A stretch of 64,000 nucleotides of DNA from an uncultured Pelagibacteraceae bacterium (GCA_902576785.1 CACGWC010000005.1:27743-91742); one strand, 5' to 3'; numbered from the stretch's first letter, positions 1 through 11,282 are shown. Notes: a model not told the origin generated them from the letters alone. Made by a program: numbers and translations.

Positions 1-1
1 A

Positions 2-2134
2 AAAGCAATAGCAGATAATCCTGAGTTAGCATATGAATATACTACTAAAGGGAATCTAGTTGCAGTAATTAGTAATGGATCAGCAATATTAGGACTAGGA
101 AATTTAGGTGCGATAGCATCAAAACCAGTGATGGAAGGAAAAGCTGTTCTATTTAAAAGATTTGCAGATATTGATTCTATAGATTTAGAAATAGATACGG
201 AGGATACAAAAGAAATAATTAATTCCATAAAGCATATAGCAAAAAGTTTTGGTGGTATAAATCTGGAAGACATTGCGGCTCCAAACTGTTTTATAATTGA
301 GGAAGAATTAAAAAAAATTCTTGATATTCCTGTGTTTCACGATGATCAACATGGGACAGCAATCATAACAACAGCTGCATTAATTAATGCAGTTGATATA
401 GCAAAAAAAAACTTAAAAAAAATTAAAATAGTAATTAATGGTGCAGGTGCTGCAGCTATGGCATGTGCAAAATTATTTAGGAGCACAGGTATTCCAAAAA
501 ATAATATTAAAATGTTGGATACAAAAGGTGTAATAAATAAAAATAGAAAAAAAATTAGTTCATGGAAAAAAGAATTTGCAGTAGAAACAAAGGATAAAAG
601 TTTAGATGACGCGATGAAAAATGCAGATGTATTTTTAGGTTTATCTGCAGCAGGTGTTGTAAAAAAAAGTATGGTTAAAAAAATGGCTAAAAATCCAATT
701 ATATTTGCGTGCGCAAATCCAGATCCTGAAATTAAACCAGAAGATATAGAAGAAGTGAGGAATGATGCGATTATAGCAACAGGTAGATCTGATTATCCAA
801 ACCAAGTAAATAATTTAATTGGTTTTCCATATATATTTAGGGGAGCATTAGATGTTAGAGCAAAAACTATTAATGAAGAAATGAAGGTAGCAGCAGCTAA
901 TGCTATTGCTTCACTTGCAAGAGAATTTGTACCTGACGAGGTCGCAGCTGCTATGGGTGGTGAGAGACCTAATTATGGAAGAGAATATATTATTCCATCT
1001 ACTTTTGACCCTCGGTTAATAAGCGTAATACCAGTAGCAGTAGCAAGAGCTGCTATAAAATCTGGTGTTGCTAGAAAAAAAATAGAAAATTTTGATCAAT
1101 ATTCAGAACAGCTAAAACAAAGGCTTGATCCATCTGTAACGATTATGCAGGGAATAAATAACCAAATTAAAAAAACAAATAAAAAAGTTGTATTTGCAGA
1201 TGGTGAAGATGAAAATACTTTGAAGGCGGCTATAGCATTTAAAAATAGTGGACTGGGTACACCTATTTTAGTTGCTAAAGAAAAAGTTGTTAAAGAAAAA
1301 CTTAGAGAGATTGGTTACGGAGATAACTTTGATATTGAGATTGTAAACTCTACTTTCAGTGACAAACGAAAAAAATATGTGAATTACCTATTTAAAAAAC
1401 TTCAAAGAACAGAGGGAATGCTTGAAAGAGATTGTGATAAAATGGTTAGAAATGACAGAGTTATATGGGGTTCTTGCATGGTTGCATGTGGTGATGCTGA
1501 TGCAATGGTAACTGGAAATTCAAGAAGATATGGACAATCTCTTGATAAAGTAAAAAAGGTCATAGATGTTAGGCCGGGAGAAATTATGTTTGGATTGAAC
1601 ATGATTGTAAATAAGGGCAAAACAGTTTTTATTGCGGATACAAGTGTTCACGAATATCCAACATCTGAACAGCTCTCTGAAATAGCTATTTCTGCATCTA
1701 GAGTAGCAAAATTATTTGGTTTTGAGCCAAAAGTTGCTTTTCTTTCACACTCAACCTTTGGTCAACCAATTACAGCTAGAACAAAGCATATAAGAGATGC
1801 AGTAGAAATTTTAAAAAATAAAAAGGTTAATTTTAAGTTTGATGGAGATATGCAGCCTGATGTGGCCTTAAGTGATGAATATAAAGACCTTTATCCATTC
1901 TCCGAAATTGTTGGTAATGCAAATATATTGATTATGCCTGGACAACATAGTGCTGCTATAACTTATAAAACAATGAAAACTTTAGGTGGCGCTAAAGTTA
2001 TCGGACCGCTATTAATCGGTTTAGGTCAAGCCATTGAAATTGCTCCGTTGAGATCATCAACATCTGACATATTAAATTTAGCATCTGTTGCAGCATATTC
2101 AGCAGGAGTAATTAATTACAAGAAACCAAATTAG
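2..2134 (+). CDS. maeB: NADP-dependent malic enzyme with C-terminal phosphate acetyltransferase-like domain (5' end truncated by window edge)
   Basis: Open frame continues upstream of the listed ATG (KAIADNPELAYEYTTKGNLVAVISNGSAILGLGNLGAIASKPVMEG...). Malic enzyme motifs (FHDDQHGTA, NGAGAAA) are followed by a PTA-like domain. Confidence 0.93.
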   Translation, partial: KAIADNPELAYEYTTKGNLVAVISNGSAILGLGNLGAIASKPVMEGKAVLFKRFADIDSIDLEIDTEDTKEIINSIKHIAKSFGGINLEDIAAPNCFIIEEELKKILDIPVFHDDQHGTAIITTAALINAVDIAKKNLKKIKIVINGAGAAAMACAKLFRSTGIPKNNIKMLDTKGVINKNRKKISSWKKEFAVETKDKSLDDAMKNADVFLGLSAAGVVKKSMVKKMAKNPIIFACANPDPEIKPEDIEEVRNDAIIATGRSDYPNQVNNLIGFPYIFRGALDVRAKTINEEMKVAAANAIASLAREFVPDEVAAAMGGERPNYGREYIIPSTFDPRLISVIPVAVARAAIKSGVARKKIENFDQYSEQLKQRLDPSVTIMQGINNQIKKTNKKVVFADGEDENTLKAAIAFKNSGLGTPILVAKEKVVKEKLREIGYGDNFDIEIVNSTFSDKRKKYVNYLFKKLQRTEGMLERDCDKMVRNDRVIWGSCMVACGDADAMVTGNSRRYGQSLDKVKKVIDVRPGEIMFGLNMIVNKGKTVFIADTSVHEYPTSEQLSEIAISASRVAKLFGFEPKVAFLSHSTFGQPITARTKHIRDAVEILKNKKVNFKFDGDMQPDVALSDEYKDLYPFSEIVGNANILIMPGQHSAAITYKTMKTLGGAKVIGPLLIGLGQAIEIAPLRSSTSDILNLASVAAYSAGVINYKKPN

Positions 2135-2724
2135 TTTTTTACAACTCTCAAATCTTCAACTAAAAAAATGCTTGTAACTACATCTTCTACATCAAGAACT
2201 TTTTTAGCCTCGTTAATAACTTCAGCTCTTTCTTCTTCATTTTGCGAAATTCCGTAAACATAAATTATTTTCTTATATGTATCGATATCATAATTAGCAG
2301 ACTTAATTTTTTTATTGGTTATTAAAGCGGTTCTTAATTGAGAAGTTATTAGTACATCTTTTGCGGTTTGTTTAAAATTAAACTCTTCCTTAATTTTTAA
2401 ATCATTTTTTACTGATCTGGCACCTTTTATTTCCCAGCCTAGTTTTGTAATTTTTAATTTTTCTTCAATAGTATTTACTTTACCAGTTATAAATATTCGG
2501 CCATCTAAAACTTTGGACTTTACATTTAGTAAATAATTTTTGTCCATTAATATAAGTTTTGCTCTTAAGTTTTTTTGCATTAAAGAATCGTCTATTTGAG
2601 TTCCTATTGTTCTTGGATCCATTGCAATGGAAACCCCTGTTCCTAAAACTCCAGTTGAAGAATATCCAACACATCCTGAGATTAAAATAAAAGTTATAAT
2701 TAAAATTAAATTTCTAAATTTCAT
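2131..2724 (-). CDS. BON-domain periplasmic lipoprotein (OsmY/DolP-like)
   Basis: N-terminal signal with lipobox (LISGC) and two BON-like repeats (ITGKVNTIEEK..., VYGISQNEEE...). Confidence 0.8.
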   Translation of the reverse strand: MKFRNLILIITFILISGCVGYSSTGVLGTGVSIAMDPRTIGTQIDDSLMQKNLRAKLILMDKNYLLNVKSKVLDGRIFITGKVNTIEEKLKITKLGWEIKGARSVKNDLKIKEEFNFKQTAKDVLITSQLRTALITNKKIKSANYDIDTYKKIIYVYGISQNEEERAEVINEAKKVLDVEDVVTSIFLVEDLRVVKN

Positions 2725-3571
2725 TTTTTTTCTTTAAACAATAATCATAAACAATTTTTTTTGATATATTATTTTCCTTACTAATTTTTGATGTAATATC
2801 TTTAATTGACATTTTTTTTAAAAGTTTGATAATTTTTTTTTTAACTGATTCTTCTATTACTTGTAACCTATTTTCTAAATTTAAATTTTCTGATATAACT
2901 ACAGTAATCTCACCTTTTTCTGATATATTAATATTATTGAGGTTTTTAATCTTATCTCTAATATATTCTTCGTGTAACTTTGTCATTTCTCTGGTAATTA
3001 AAATATCTCTATCACCAAAATATTTTTGAATTTGTGCTGTAATTTTTTTTATTTTTTTGGGTGAAATAAAAAAGACAATTGAGTAATTTAAATTAGAAAT
3101 CTTATGAAAAAGTTGATCAATTTGTGACTTTTTATCTGGCAAGAAACCACAAAAAAAGAAATTGTTTGAAAAGCCGCTTATAGAAACAGCTGCAGCAACA
3201 GCGGAAGATCCTGGAACAGGAAATATATCAATTTTATTTTTAATACATTCATTTATCAAGATTCCACCAGGATCTGAAATTGTTGGAGTACCTGCATCTG
3301 AAATGATAGAAACTATTTTATTTTCTTTTAGAAAATTTAATACATATTTGATGTTTTTCTTTTCATTAAATTTATGATTAGATAATAATTTTGTATTTAT
3401 ATTGAACTTAGATAATAGTTTACTTGAAACTCTTGTGTCTTCTGACAAAATCAAGTCTGATTTATTAAGTATATATATAGCCCTGAAAGTAATATCACCT
3501 AAATTTCCTATCGGAGTAGAAACACAATATAGCCCAGGTTTTAAACTATCATTTATTTCAAAATTATACAT
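2714..3571 (-). CDS. rsmI: 16S rRNA (cytidine1402-2'-O)-methyltransferase
   Basis: GLYCVSTPIGNLGDITFRA, SEDTRVSSKLL and SDAGTPTISDPG motifs. Confidence 0.95.
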   Translation of the reverse strand: MYNFEINDSLKPGLYCVSTPIGNLGDITFRAIYILNKSDLILSEDTRVSSKLLSKFNINTKLLSNHKFNEKKNIKYVLNFLKENKIVSIISDAGTPTISDPGGILINECIKNKIDIFPVPGSSAVAAAVSISGFSNNFFFCGFLPDKKSQIDQLFHKISNLNYSIVFFISPKKIKKITAQIQKYFGDRDILITREMTKLHEEYIRDKIKNLNNINISEKGEITVVISENLNLENRLQVIEESVKKKIIKLLKKMSIKDITSKISKENNISKKIVYDYCLKKKNEI

Positions 3572-3574
3572 TTA

Positions 3575-4732
3575 ATGACGATGAAGAAATTATATATCAT
3601 AATTTTAAAAGTTTTTCTTATAATCGTTTTCTCACATCTTAAAGCAATTTCAGAGGAGAAAATTAAAATAGGTTTAATTGTACCTTTGTCAGGCGAATAT
3701 TCATATATTGGTAATTCAATTCTTAAATCTACAAGAATGGCATTAGATAAAATTAATGATGACAGAATAACAGTTGTACCAAAAGATACTAAAGCAAACC
3801 CAATAGATGCATTAAAAGTATCAAATGAGCTTTACAATAATGGAATAAAAATAATTATTGGACCAGTATTCAATGAGAGTAATAAATATTTAGACGAATT
3901 AAATGAAGTCACATTCTTATCTTTTACAAACAAAATTAGAAATAATCCAAAAAATGTAATTTCCGCAGGAGTAAATGCAATATCACAAATAAATACAATT
4001 AAAAAATATTTAAGTGAAAATAATTTAAAAAATACGATATTTTTGGTTCCCGAGACAGAGTATAAAAGAGAAATAGAAGAAGCTATTAAAAAATCAAACT
4101 TATTGTTAAAAGAAGAATTTGTCTACAGCAAAGACCCAACATTGCTAACAAAACAAATAGAAGATTTAACAAGGTATCAACAAAGAAAACAAAATTTAAA
4201 AAACGAAATTAAAAGGATAGAAAATTCAAATTCTTTCAATAAAAAAAAAAAAATTGATGAATTAAAGAAAAAAGATACTTTGGGTTTTATTAATTTTGAT
4301 TCAGTAATAATTGCTGATTTTAGCGAAAGTCTAAAAAGTGTTGCCACATCTTTATTATATACAGATGTGTCATCCAAAAGAGTAAAATACATTACATTGA
4401 ATCAATGGTTTGATGAAAGTCTTTTAAAGGAAACTTCATTACATCCAATATATTTCCCATCAATAAACAAAGATAATTTTGAAATATTTCAAAAAGAATA
4501 CATACAAAATTTCAAAGATATACCAAATCAAATATCATTTTTAAGCTATGATCTAATAGGGTTGGTATATTACTTGTTAATAAATAATGATTTTAAAACC
4601 AATGAAAATTTGTTTATTAAGAAAAATAAATTTAAAGGTAAAATAGGTATTTTTGAAATAAATAAGAAAACAATTACCCATCAATTAAACTTTTATGAAA
4701 TACAAGACAAATATTTTAAAGAAATTTTTTAA
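3575..4732 (+). CDS. Periplasmic ligand-binding / penicillin-binding protein activator (LppC/LpoA-like) family
   Basis: Signal peptide then KIGLIVPLSGEYSYIGNSI (type I periplasmic binding fold); adjacent to rsmI, as LppC-family genes often are. Confidence 0.75.
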   Translation: MTMKKLYIIILKVFLIIVFSHLKAISEEKIKIGLIVPLSGEYSYIGNSILKSTRMALDKINDDRITVVPKDTKANPIDALKVSNELYNNGIKIIIGPVFNESNKYLDELNEVTFLSFTNKIRNNPKNVISAGVNAISQINTIKKYLSENNLKNTIFLVPETEYKREIEEAIKKSNLLLKEEFVYSKDPTLLTKQIEDLTRYQQRKQNLKNEIKRIENSNSFNKKKKIDELKKKDTLGFINFDSVIIADFSESLKSVATSLLYTDVSSKRVKYITLNQWFDESLLKETSLHPIYFPSINKDNFEIFQKEYIQNFKDIPNQISFLSYDLIGLVYYLLINNDFKTNENLFIKKNKFKGKIGIFEINKKTITHQLNFYEIQDKYFKEIF

Positions 4733-5318
4733 TTTGTCTGAAAGCTCGTGCTCGGTGATCATTTTTAAATTTTAACTTTTGACTCATTTGACCAAATGTT
4801 AATCTTTTATTTTCAGGAATAAAAATTGGATCATAACCGAAACCTTTATTTCCAATTTTCTTTTTTGAAATTTTACCATTAATAATTCCTAATGATTGAA
4901 TTGGTTTTTTTTTTAGTCCATAAATAGTTAATGCACAAATAAATCTTGCTTTAATTTTTTTTAACTTCCAGTTTTTATCGACCTTCGATAACTTTTGATA
5001 TACTTTGGATATTGCCAAACTAAAATCACCCTTTTCTCCACCCCATCTTGCCGAATAAATACCTGGCTGATTATTTAGTATGTCAATTTCAAGTCCTGAG
5101 TCATCTGCGATACAAATTTTTTTTGTTTTTTTTGAAAAATACTTCGCTTTTATTAAAGAATTTTTTAGAAACGTATTTCCATTTTCTTTCGGGCTTTTAA
5201 GGCCATAGTCTTTTGGAGAGGTAATAGTGTAGTATTTTGGCAGTAAATCTTTAATTTCTTTTATTTTTCCGTCATTATTTGACCCTACTACGATTTCTTT
5301 AATTTTTTTTTTTAACAT
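4716..5318 (-). CDS. rdgB: XTP/dITP diphosphatase (RdgB/HAM1)
   Basis: VVGSNNDGKIKEIKDLL, ADDSGLEIDILNNQPGIYSARW and GYDPIFIPE motifs. Confidence 0.95.
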   Translation of the reverse strand: MLKKKIKEIVVGSNNDGKIKEIKDLLPKYYTITSPKDYGLKSPKENGNTFLKNSLIKAKYFSKKTKKICIADDSGLEIDILNNQPGIYSARWGGEKGDFSLAISKVYQKLSKVDKNWKLKKIKARFICALTIYGLKKKPIQSLGIINGKISKKKIGNKGFGYDPIFIPENKRLTFGQMSQKLKFKNDHRARAFRQIKKFL

Positions 5319-5354
5319 CTAGAATTTCATGAATTTCATACCATATAGAATGTA

Positions 5355-5993
5355 ATGGAAAAAGAAGAAACACAAAATAAGAAAAATCAAAATTTAAAAG
5401 ACGAAAACTTAGAGCCAAGCACAGATAAGCAGGTCCCAGAAGAGACTGAAAAAATAGAGGAAGTAGAGCAGCTTTCGCCTGAAGATGAAATTAAGAACCT
5501 TAAAGATAAAGTTGCAAGAACATTTGCAGAAATGGAAAATCAAAGGAGAAGATTTGAAAAAGAGAAAGATGAAGCTTTTGAATATGGTGGATTTTCTTTT
5601 GCAAGAGAAACACTTAATCTTCTAGATAATTTAGAGAGATCAAAACAAACACTGGAAAGTGACGAAACTATAAAAGATAAAGACACACTAAAAAAATTAA
5701 TAGAGCACATTGATATTATTAATAAAGATATGATTTCAATTTTCAAAAAAAATAATATTGAACCGATTAAAGCAATTAACGAAAAATTGGATCCAAATTT
5801 ACATCAGGCTATGATGGAAATCGAAGATGATACCAAAGATCAAGGCACAATAGTTCAAGAAATTCAAAAAGGTTTTATGATGAAGGATAGGTTACTAAGA
5901 CCTTCGTTAGTAGCTGTATCTAAAAAAAAAGTTGAAGATAAACAGAATAACCAAAAAAACCAAGAAAATGAGGAAAAAGAGGTAAAAAATTAA
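5355..5993 (+). CDS. grpE: Nucleotide exchange factor GrpE
   Basis: Acidic coiled-coil N-terminus and GrpE C-terminal motif (DPNLHQAMMEIED...GFMMKDRLLRPSLVAVSK); upstream of dnaK. Confidence 0.95.
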   Translation: MEKEETQNKKNQNLKDENLEPSTDKQVPEETEKIEEVEQLSPEDEIKNLKDKVARTFAEMENQRRRFEKEKDEAFEYGGFSFARETLNLLDNLERSKQTLESDETIKDKDTLKKLIEHIDIINKDMISIFKKNNIEPIKAINEKLDPNLHQAMMEIEDDTKDQGTIVQEIQKGFMMKDRLLRPSLVAVSKKKVEDKQNNQKNQENEEKEVKN

Positions 5994-6054
5994 TTATTTA
6001 TTATGGTTGTAGTTGTAAAATTAACACTTATATGAGCATCAAACAGGATTAATT

Positions 6055-7977
6055 ATGAGCAAAGTTATAGGAATTGATTTGGGAACAACAAATTCTTGTG
6101 TTGCTGTTATGGAAGGAACGCAAGCAAAAGTCTTGGAGAATGCTGAAGGAGCAAGAACGACACCTTCGGTTGTTGCATTTACTGATGAAGGAGAAAAATT
6201 AATAGGACAGCCTGCGAAAAGACAAGCTGTTACAAATCCTGAAAATACAATATTTGCAGTTAAAAGATTAATTGGAAGAAATTTTGATGACCCAACAGTT
6301 AAAAAAGATGTAGAGACTGCACCTTTTAAAATAGTTAATTCTGATAAAGGTGATGCATGGATTGAAGCAAAAGGCCAAAAATATTCACCATCACAAATTT
6401 CAGCTTTTACACTTCAAAAAATGAAAGAAACAGCAGAAAAATATTTAGGCTCAGAAGTAAAACAAGCAGTTATTACTGTTCCAGCATATTTTAATGACGC
6501 TCAGAGACAAGCTACTAAAGATGCAGGTAAAATTGCTGGCCTAGAGGTTTTAAGAATTATAAATGAACCAACAGCAGCATCTCTAGCTTATGGTTTAGAT
6601 AAAAAAGCTAACAAAAAAATAGCAGTTTACGATCTAGGCGGTGGAACATTTGATGTTTCAATTCTAGAATTGGGTGACGGAGTATTCGAGGTAAAATCAA
6701 CAAATGGTGATACATTTTTAGGTGGAGAGGATTTTGATAATGCTATTGTGGATTATTTGCTCTCAGAATTTAAAAAAGAAAACGGTATTGATTTAAAATC
6801 AGATAAACTAGCTTTACAGAGATTAAAGGAAGCTGCAGAAAAAGCAAAAATAGAATTATCATCTGCAACACAAACTGAAATAAATCTTCCATTTATTACT
6901 GCTGATAAAACTGGACCAAAACATATTAATCTGAAAATGACTAGGGCTAAATTAGAGGCATTAGTCGAAGATCTGATTTCAAGAACAATCCCACCATGTA
7001 AAACTGCTTTAAAAGATGCGGGCCTATCTGCAAGCGAAGTAGATGAAATAGTATTAGTTGGTGGCATGACTAGAATGCCAAAAGTTATAGAAGAAGTAAA
7101 AAATTTCTTTGGGAAAGATCCTAATAAATCTGTAAATCCTGATGAAGTTGTCGCCATGGGTGCTGCAATTCAAGCTGGCGTGTTACAAGGTGATGTAAAA
7201 GATGTGTTGCTTTTAGATGTAACTCCTTTATCTCTAGGGATAGAAACATTGGGTGGTGTATCAACAAAATTAATTGATAAAAATACAACTATTCCAACCA
7301 AAAAGAGCCAAGTATTTTCAACCGCTGAGGACAATCAACCTGCTGTATCGATTAGAGTGCTTCAGGGTGAAAGAGAAATGGCATCAGATAACAAAGTTTT
7401 AGGAAATTTTGAATTAGTTGGCATAGCTCCAGCACCAAGAGGTGTTCCACAAATTGAGGTAACATTTGATATTGACGCAAATGGTATTGTAAATGTATCA
7501 GCGAAAGACAAAGGAACTGGTAAAGAACAAAAAATTCAAATTCAAGCATCTGGAGGATTAAGTGATGAAGAAATAAACCAAATGGTAAAAGATGCAGAGT
7601 CTAATAAAGAAGAAGATAAAAAGAAAAGAGAAGCTGTTGATTCAAGAAATCAAGCAGATACACTAATACACTCAACCGAAAAGAATTTAAAAGAGCACGG
7701 AAGTAAAGTTTCTGATGCAGATAAAAAGGCTATTGAAGACGCTTCAGCTAACTTAAGGAATGCTCTCAAAGGTACTGATGTTGAAGAAATTAAGAAAAAA
7801 ACACAAGATTTAGTTCAAGCATCTATGAAATTAGGTGAAGCAATCTACAAATCACAACAAGGTGCAAAACCTGAAGATGCTCCAAAAGACGCAAAGAAAG
7901 AAGATACGAAAGACGATAACGTTGTTGATGCAGATTTTGAAGAAGTAAAAGACGAAAATAAAGAAAAAAGCGCCTAA
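6055..7977 (+). CDS. dnaK: Molecular chaperone DnaK (Hsp70)
   Basis: [53 protein letters not shown]. Confidence 0.99.
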   Translation: MSKVIGIDLGTTNSCVAVMEGTQAKVLENAEGARTTPSVVAFTDEGEKLIGQPAKRQAVTNPENTIFAVKRLIGRNFDDPTVKKDVETAPFKIVNSDKGDAWIEAKGQKYSPSQISAFTLQKMKETAEKYLGSEVKQAVITVPAYFNDAQRQATKDAGKIAGLEVLRIINEPTAASLAYGLDKKANKKIAVYDLGGGTFDVSILELGDGVFEVKSTNGDTFLGGEDFDNAIVDYLLSEFKKENGIDLKSDKLALQRLKEAAEKAKIELSSATQTEINLPFITADKTGPKHINLKMTRAKLEALVEDLISRTIPPCKTALKDAGLSASEVDEIVLVGGMTRMPKVIEEVKNFFGKDPNKSVNPDEVVAMGAAIQAGVLQGDVKDVLLLDVTPLSLGIETLGGVSTKLIDKNTTIPTKKSQVFSTAEDNQPAVSIRVLQGEREMASDNKVLGNFELVGIAPAPRGVPQIEVTFDIDANGIVNVSAKDKGTGKEQKIQIQASGGLSDEEINQMVKDAESNKEEDKKKREAVDSRNQADTLIHSTEKNLKEHGSKVSDADKKAIEDASANLRNALKGTDVEEIKKKTQDLVQASMKLGEAIYKSQQGAKPEDAPKDAKKEDTKDDNVVDADFEEVKDENKEKSA

Positions 7978-8005
7978 TTAAACAACTGTTTGTCTATAAC
8001 ATGTT

Positions 8006-9130
8006 ATGGCAAAAAGAGATTATTACGAAGTTTTAGGTGTAAATAAAAATGCCTCCGCAGACCAGATAAAAACAGCTTACAGAAAACTCGCGGTTAAATA
8101 TCATCCAGATAAAAATAAAGGTGATAAAGCAGCTGAAGAAAAATTTAAAGAAGCATCTGAAGCATATCACGTACTTTCCAATTCCGAGAGAAAACAAAAT
8201 TATGATAACTTTGGTCATGCAGCTTTTGAAAATGGAGGTGCAGGAAGAGGTGGATTTGGAAACTTTGATTTTTCAAATCATTTTTCTGATATTTTTGAAG
8301 ACTTTTTTGGAGAAGGTTTTGGTGGTGGTCGAAGATCAAGAAGGTCAAATAATAGAGGCTCAGACTTAAGATACGATTTATCAATATCTTTGGAGGAAGC
8401 TTTTTCTGGTAAAAAGCAAGATATAAAATTCTCTACATCCGAAAAATGTGATACTTGCAGTGGATCAGGTTCAAAACCTGGACATCAAGCAGGAACATGC
8501 TCGATGTGTGGTGGTCATGGACAGGTAAGATCTAGCCAAGGTTTTTTTACAGTCCAGCAAACATGTCCTCAATGCACTGGTGCAGGAGAAGTAATTACAC
8601 ATCCTTGCACGCACTGTAATGGACAAGGAAAAAAACAAGCTTCAAAAAGATTATCAGTTACAATTCCGAAAGGCGTAGATGATGGAACTAGGATAAGACT
8701 ATCAGGGAAAGGTGAGGCTGGTTCAAGAGGAAGTAGTAGTGGTGATTTATACTTGTTCATAAATGTTCACTCTCATGATTTATTTAAAAGATCTGACGAA
8801 AATCTTTTTTTTGAATGTCCAGTCTCTATTGCAGATGCTGCCTTAGGAACCTCAATTGAAATTCCAACAATTGACGGTGGTAAAGCTAAAATTAAAATTC
8901 CCGCAGGGACACAAAGTGGAAAACAATTTAGATTAAGGGGAAAAGGAATGCCTTATATGAGAGGTAATGAATTTGGAGACCTTTATGTTCAAGTTAAAAC
9001 AGAAGTCCCAATATCTTTAAATAAAGAACAGAAAGAACTACTTGAAAAATTTAGAGAAATTGAAAACGAAAAATCTAATCCAAGCATAAAAAAATTCTTT
9101 CAAAAAGCTAAAAGTTTCTGGAAAAACTAA
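8006..9130 (+). CDS. dnaJ: Chaperone DnaJ (Hsp40)
   Basis: J-domain with HPD, four CxxCxGxG-type zinc motifs, follows dnaK. Confidence 0.98.
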   Translation: MAKRDYYEVLGVNKNASADQIKTAYRKLAVKYHPDKNKGDKAAEEKFKEASEAYHVLSNSERKQNYDNFGHAAFENGGAGRGGFGNFDFSNHFSDIFEDFFGEGFGGGRRSRRSNNRGSDLRYDLSISLEEAFSGKKQDIKFSTSEKCDTCSGSGSKPGHQAGTCSMCGGHGQVRSSQGFFTVQQTCPQCTGAGEVITHPCTHCNGQGKKQASKRLSVTIPKGVDDGTRIRLSGKGEAGSRGSSSGDLYLFINVHSHDLFKRSDENLFFECPVSIADAALGTSIEIPTIDGGKAKIKIPAGTQSGKQFRLRGKGMPYMRGNEFGDLYVQVKTEVPISLNKEQKELLEKFREIENEKSNPSIKKFFQKAKSFWKN

Positions 9131-9157
9131 TCAATAGTGCTAATCTAAATTATTACA

Positions 9158-9934
9158 ATGGGTATAATTAATTTAGCCATAACAGGATGTCTAGGAAGAA
9201 TGGGTCAACAGCTCATTAAATCATCTATAAAAGACAAATCTACCAAATTAGTTGCTCTTACAGAAAATAGTTCTATTAATACAAAAATTTGTGGAATTAA
9301 ACCTGAATTAAATACAGAAAAAGCTCTAAGCAAAGCAGATGTAATAATTGATTTCACAATACCAAAATGTACGTTTGAAGTTTTAAAGATAGCTACAAAA
9401 TTAAAAAAAAAAGTAGTCATTGGTACAACAGGTTTTACAAAAAAAGAGGAAGAATTAATAAAGAAGTTTTCTAAAAAAATTCCGATTTTAAAAGCAGGAA
9501 ACATGAGCCTTGGGATTAATTTGCTAATGTATCTAACTGAGATCACATCAGCATCACTTGGTGATAATTATTTAAGTAAAGTTTTTGAAATTCATCACAA
9601 ACACAAAAAAGATTATCCATCTGGAACAGCTTTAATGCTTGGAAAAGGAATAGCTTCAGGAAAAAATAAAGATTTTTATAAAATGATGGGAAAAAAATTC
9701 TTAAATAAAAAAAAATTTCCTTACGGAAATAAAATTAATTTCAACTCAATTAGAAAAGGCGAGATTATAGGTGAACACGAAGTTACTTTTTCAAGTGGGA
9801 AAGAAATTATAACATTAAAGCATGATGCTTTTGATAGAGCTTTATATTCAGAAGGAGCGATAACTGCTGCTAAATGGCTGATAAATAGAAAACCAGGTCT
9901 TTATTCAATGAGAAATCTTCTGAATTTTAAATAA
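9158..9934 (+). CDS. dapB: 4-hydroxy-tetrahydrodipicolinate reductase
   Basis: ITGCLGRMGQQLIK, IGTTGFTKKEEE, HHKHKKDYPSGTAL motifs. Confidence 0.95.
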   Translation: MGIINLAITGCLGRMGQQLIKSSIKDKSTKLVALTENSSINTKICGIKPELNTEKALSKADVIIDFTIPKCTFEVLKIATKLKKKVVIGTTGFTKKEEELIKKFSKKIPILKAGNMSLGINLLMYLTEITSASLGDNYLSKVFEIHHKHKKDYPSGTALMLGKGIASGKNKDFYKMMGKKFLNKKKFPYGNKINFNSIRKGEIIGEHEVTFSSGKEIITLKHDAFDRALYSEGAITAAKWLINRKPGLYSMRNLLNFK

Positions 9935-10587
9935 TGAATGAAGCACAGAGAGCCAAAATTGTATTAAAAATACTCAATAAAACTTACCCAACAACACCTA
10001 TACCATTAAAACATAGAAATATATTTACACTTTTGATATCCGTACTACTTTCAGCTCAATGTACAGATGTAAATGTTAATAATGTTACTAAAAATATTTA
10101 TCCAAAATATAATAAACCAGAGCATTTTGTTAAACTTGGAAGAAAGAAAATTGAAAAATTGATAAAAAGTATAGGTATTTTTAGAATTAAAGCTAAAAGC
10201 GTTTATAATCTCTCAAAAACTTTAGTTGAGAAATACAATAGCAAAGTTCCAAGAACTTTTGAAGAGTTGGAACAATTACCTGGAGTAGGACATAAAACAG
10301 CCAGTGTAGTCATGTCTCAAGGTTTTGGCTTTCCTGCATTTCCTATCGATACACATATTCACAGACTCGCACAAAGGTGGGGTTTAACAAATGGAAAAAG
10401 TGTTGTGCAAACAGAGGAGGATTTAAAGCGATTATTCCCAAAAAAATATTGGAATAAACTACATCTTCAGATAATTTATTATGGAAGAGAGTATTGTAAA
10501 GCAAGGGATTGTTACGGTATGTCTTGTAAAATTTGTACCAGTTGTTATCCTAATAGAAAGACACCAGTAAAAACAAAAAAAGCTTAA
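9934..10587 (+). CDS. nth: Endonuclease III
   Basis: HhH motif LPGVGHKTASVVMSQGFG; C-terminal 4Fe-4S cysteines (CKARDCYGMSCKICTSC). Confidence 0.96.
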   Translation: MNEAQRAKIVLKILNKTYPTTPIPLKHRNIFTLLISVLLSAQCTDVNVNNVTKNIYPKYNKPEHFVKLGRKKIEKLIKSIGIFRIKAKSVYNLSKTLVEKYNSKVPRTFEELEQLPGVGHKTASVVMSQGFGFPAFPIDTHIHRLAQRWGLTNGKSVVQTEEDLKRLFPKKYWNKLHLQIIYYGREYCKARDCYGMSCKICTSCYPNRKTPVKTKKA

Positions 10588-11280
10588 ATGAATTTAATAA
10601 ATCTTTTTCCTCTCACAGTTATTAAAGATAAAATAGAGATTGCTGAAAAAGATAGAAATATCATGATTGAAGAAATTAAAGATATGAAAAAAAATTCAAA
10701 GAATGAAAATTACCAAACTGAAACTAATGCATGGACAGGGGATACACAAGGATTTGAGTTTATTCATAAAAATGAAAAGTTTAAATTGCTATTTAATGAA
10801 ATTATAAAAAGAGTTTGGGGATATTTAAATTGTATTGAAATAGACAACAAATTAGTTGATTTGTATATCCAAAGGTCCTGGGCTACAATCTCAGAGGGTA
10901 ACGAAAGAATAAAAAAACACAGACATTTTCAATCTCATATTTCTTTTGCATATTATTTAAAAAAGAGTAAGCAAGATTCAAATCTTGTAGTTTTTGATGA
11001 AAGTTACAAAAATGAGGTTATGCCAGGTATCTTTAGATCAGATACAGCTTTACAAAAAGGTATAGTAAGAAAAATGAATCATTTTAATGTTACTCAAGCA
11101 ATAATCAATGTTGAGGAAAATGACATTGTTATTTTTCCGTCTAAAACTATACATTCCACACAACCTGCTAAGAGCAATGATGAGAGAATATCTATATCAG
11201 CAGATATCGTATGTGTGGCCAAAGATTCGAATTTACTAGAGATGGGAATGCCACCATTAAAAGAATGGTCAAAAATGTAA
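10588..11280 (+). CDS. Putative 2OG-Fe(II) oxygenase (TIGR02466-like)
   Basis: Pattern NLFPLTVIKDK...NAWTGDTQG...HxHxxSHISFAYYL...FPSKTIHSTQPAKSNDERISISADI. Confidence 0.7.
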   Translation: MNLINLFPLTVIKDKIEIAEKDRNIMIEEIKDMKKNSKNENYQTETNAWTGDTQGFEFIHKNEKFKLLFNEIIKRVWGYLNCIEIDNKLVDLYIQRSWATISEGNERIKKHRHFQSHISFAYYLKKSKQDSNLVVFDESYKNEVMPGIFRSDTALQKGIVRKMNHFNVTQAIINVEENDIVIFPSKTIHSTQPAKSNDERISISADIVCVAKDSNLLEMGMPPLKEWSKM

Positions 11281-11282
11281 AT

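Noticed and set aside
6753-7157. 134-aa minus-strand ORF inside dnaK
   Set aside because: Fully antisense to a highly conserved gene; Ser/Phe-rich composition typical of a shadow ORF.
8121-8369. Alternative-frame plus ORF within dnaJ
   Set aside because: Low-complexity, overlaps the conserved J-domain and Gly-rich coding region.
11211-11282. N-terminal extension of the PfkB ORF
   Set aside because: The extension overlaps the end of the upstream oxygenase gene; the conserved start is MKILGIGNA at 11283.
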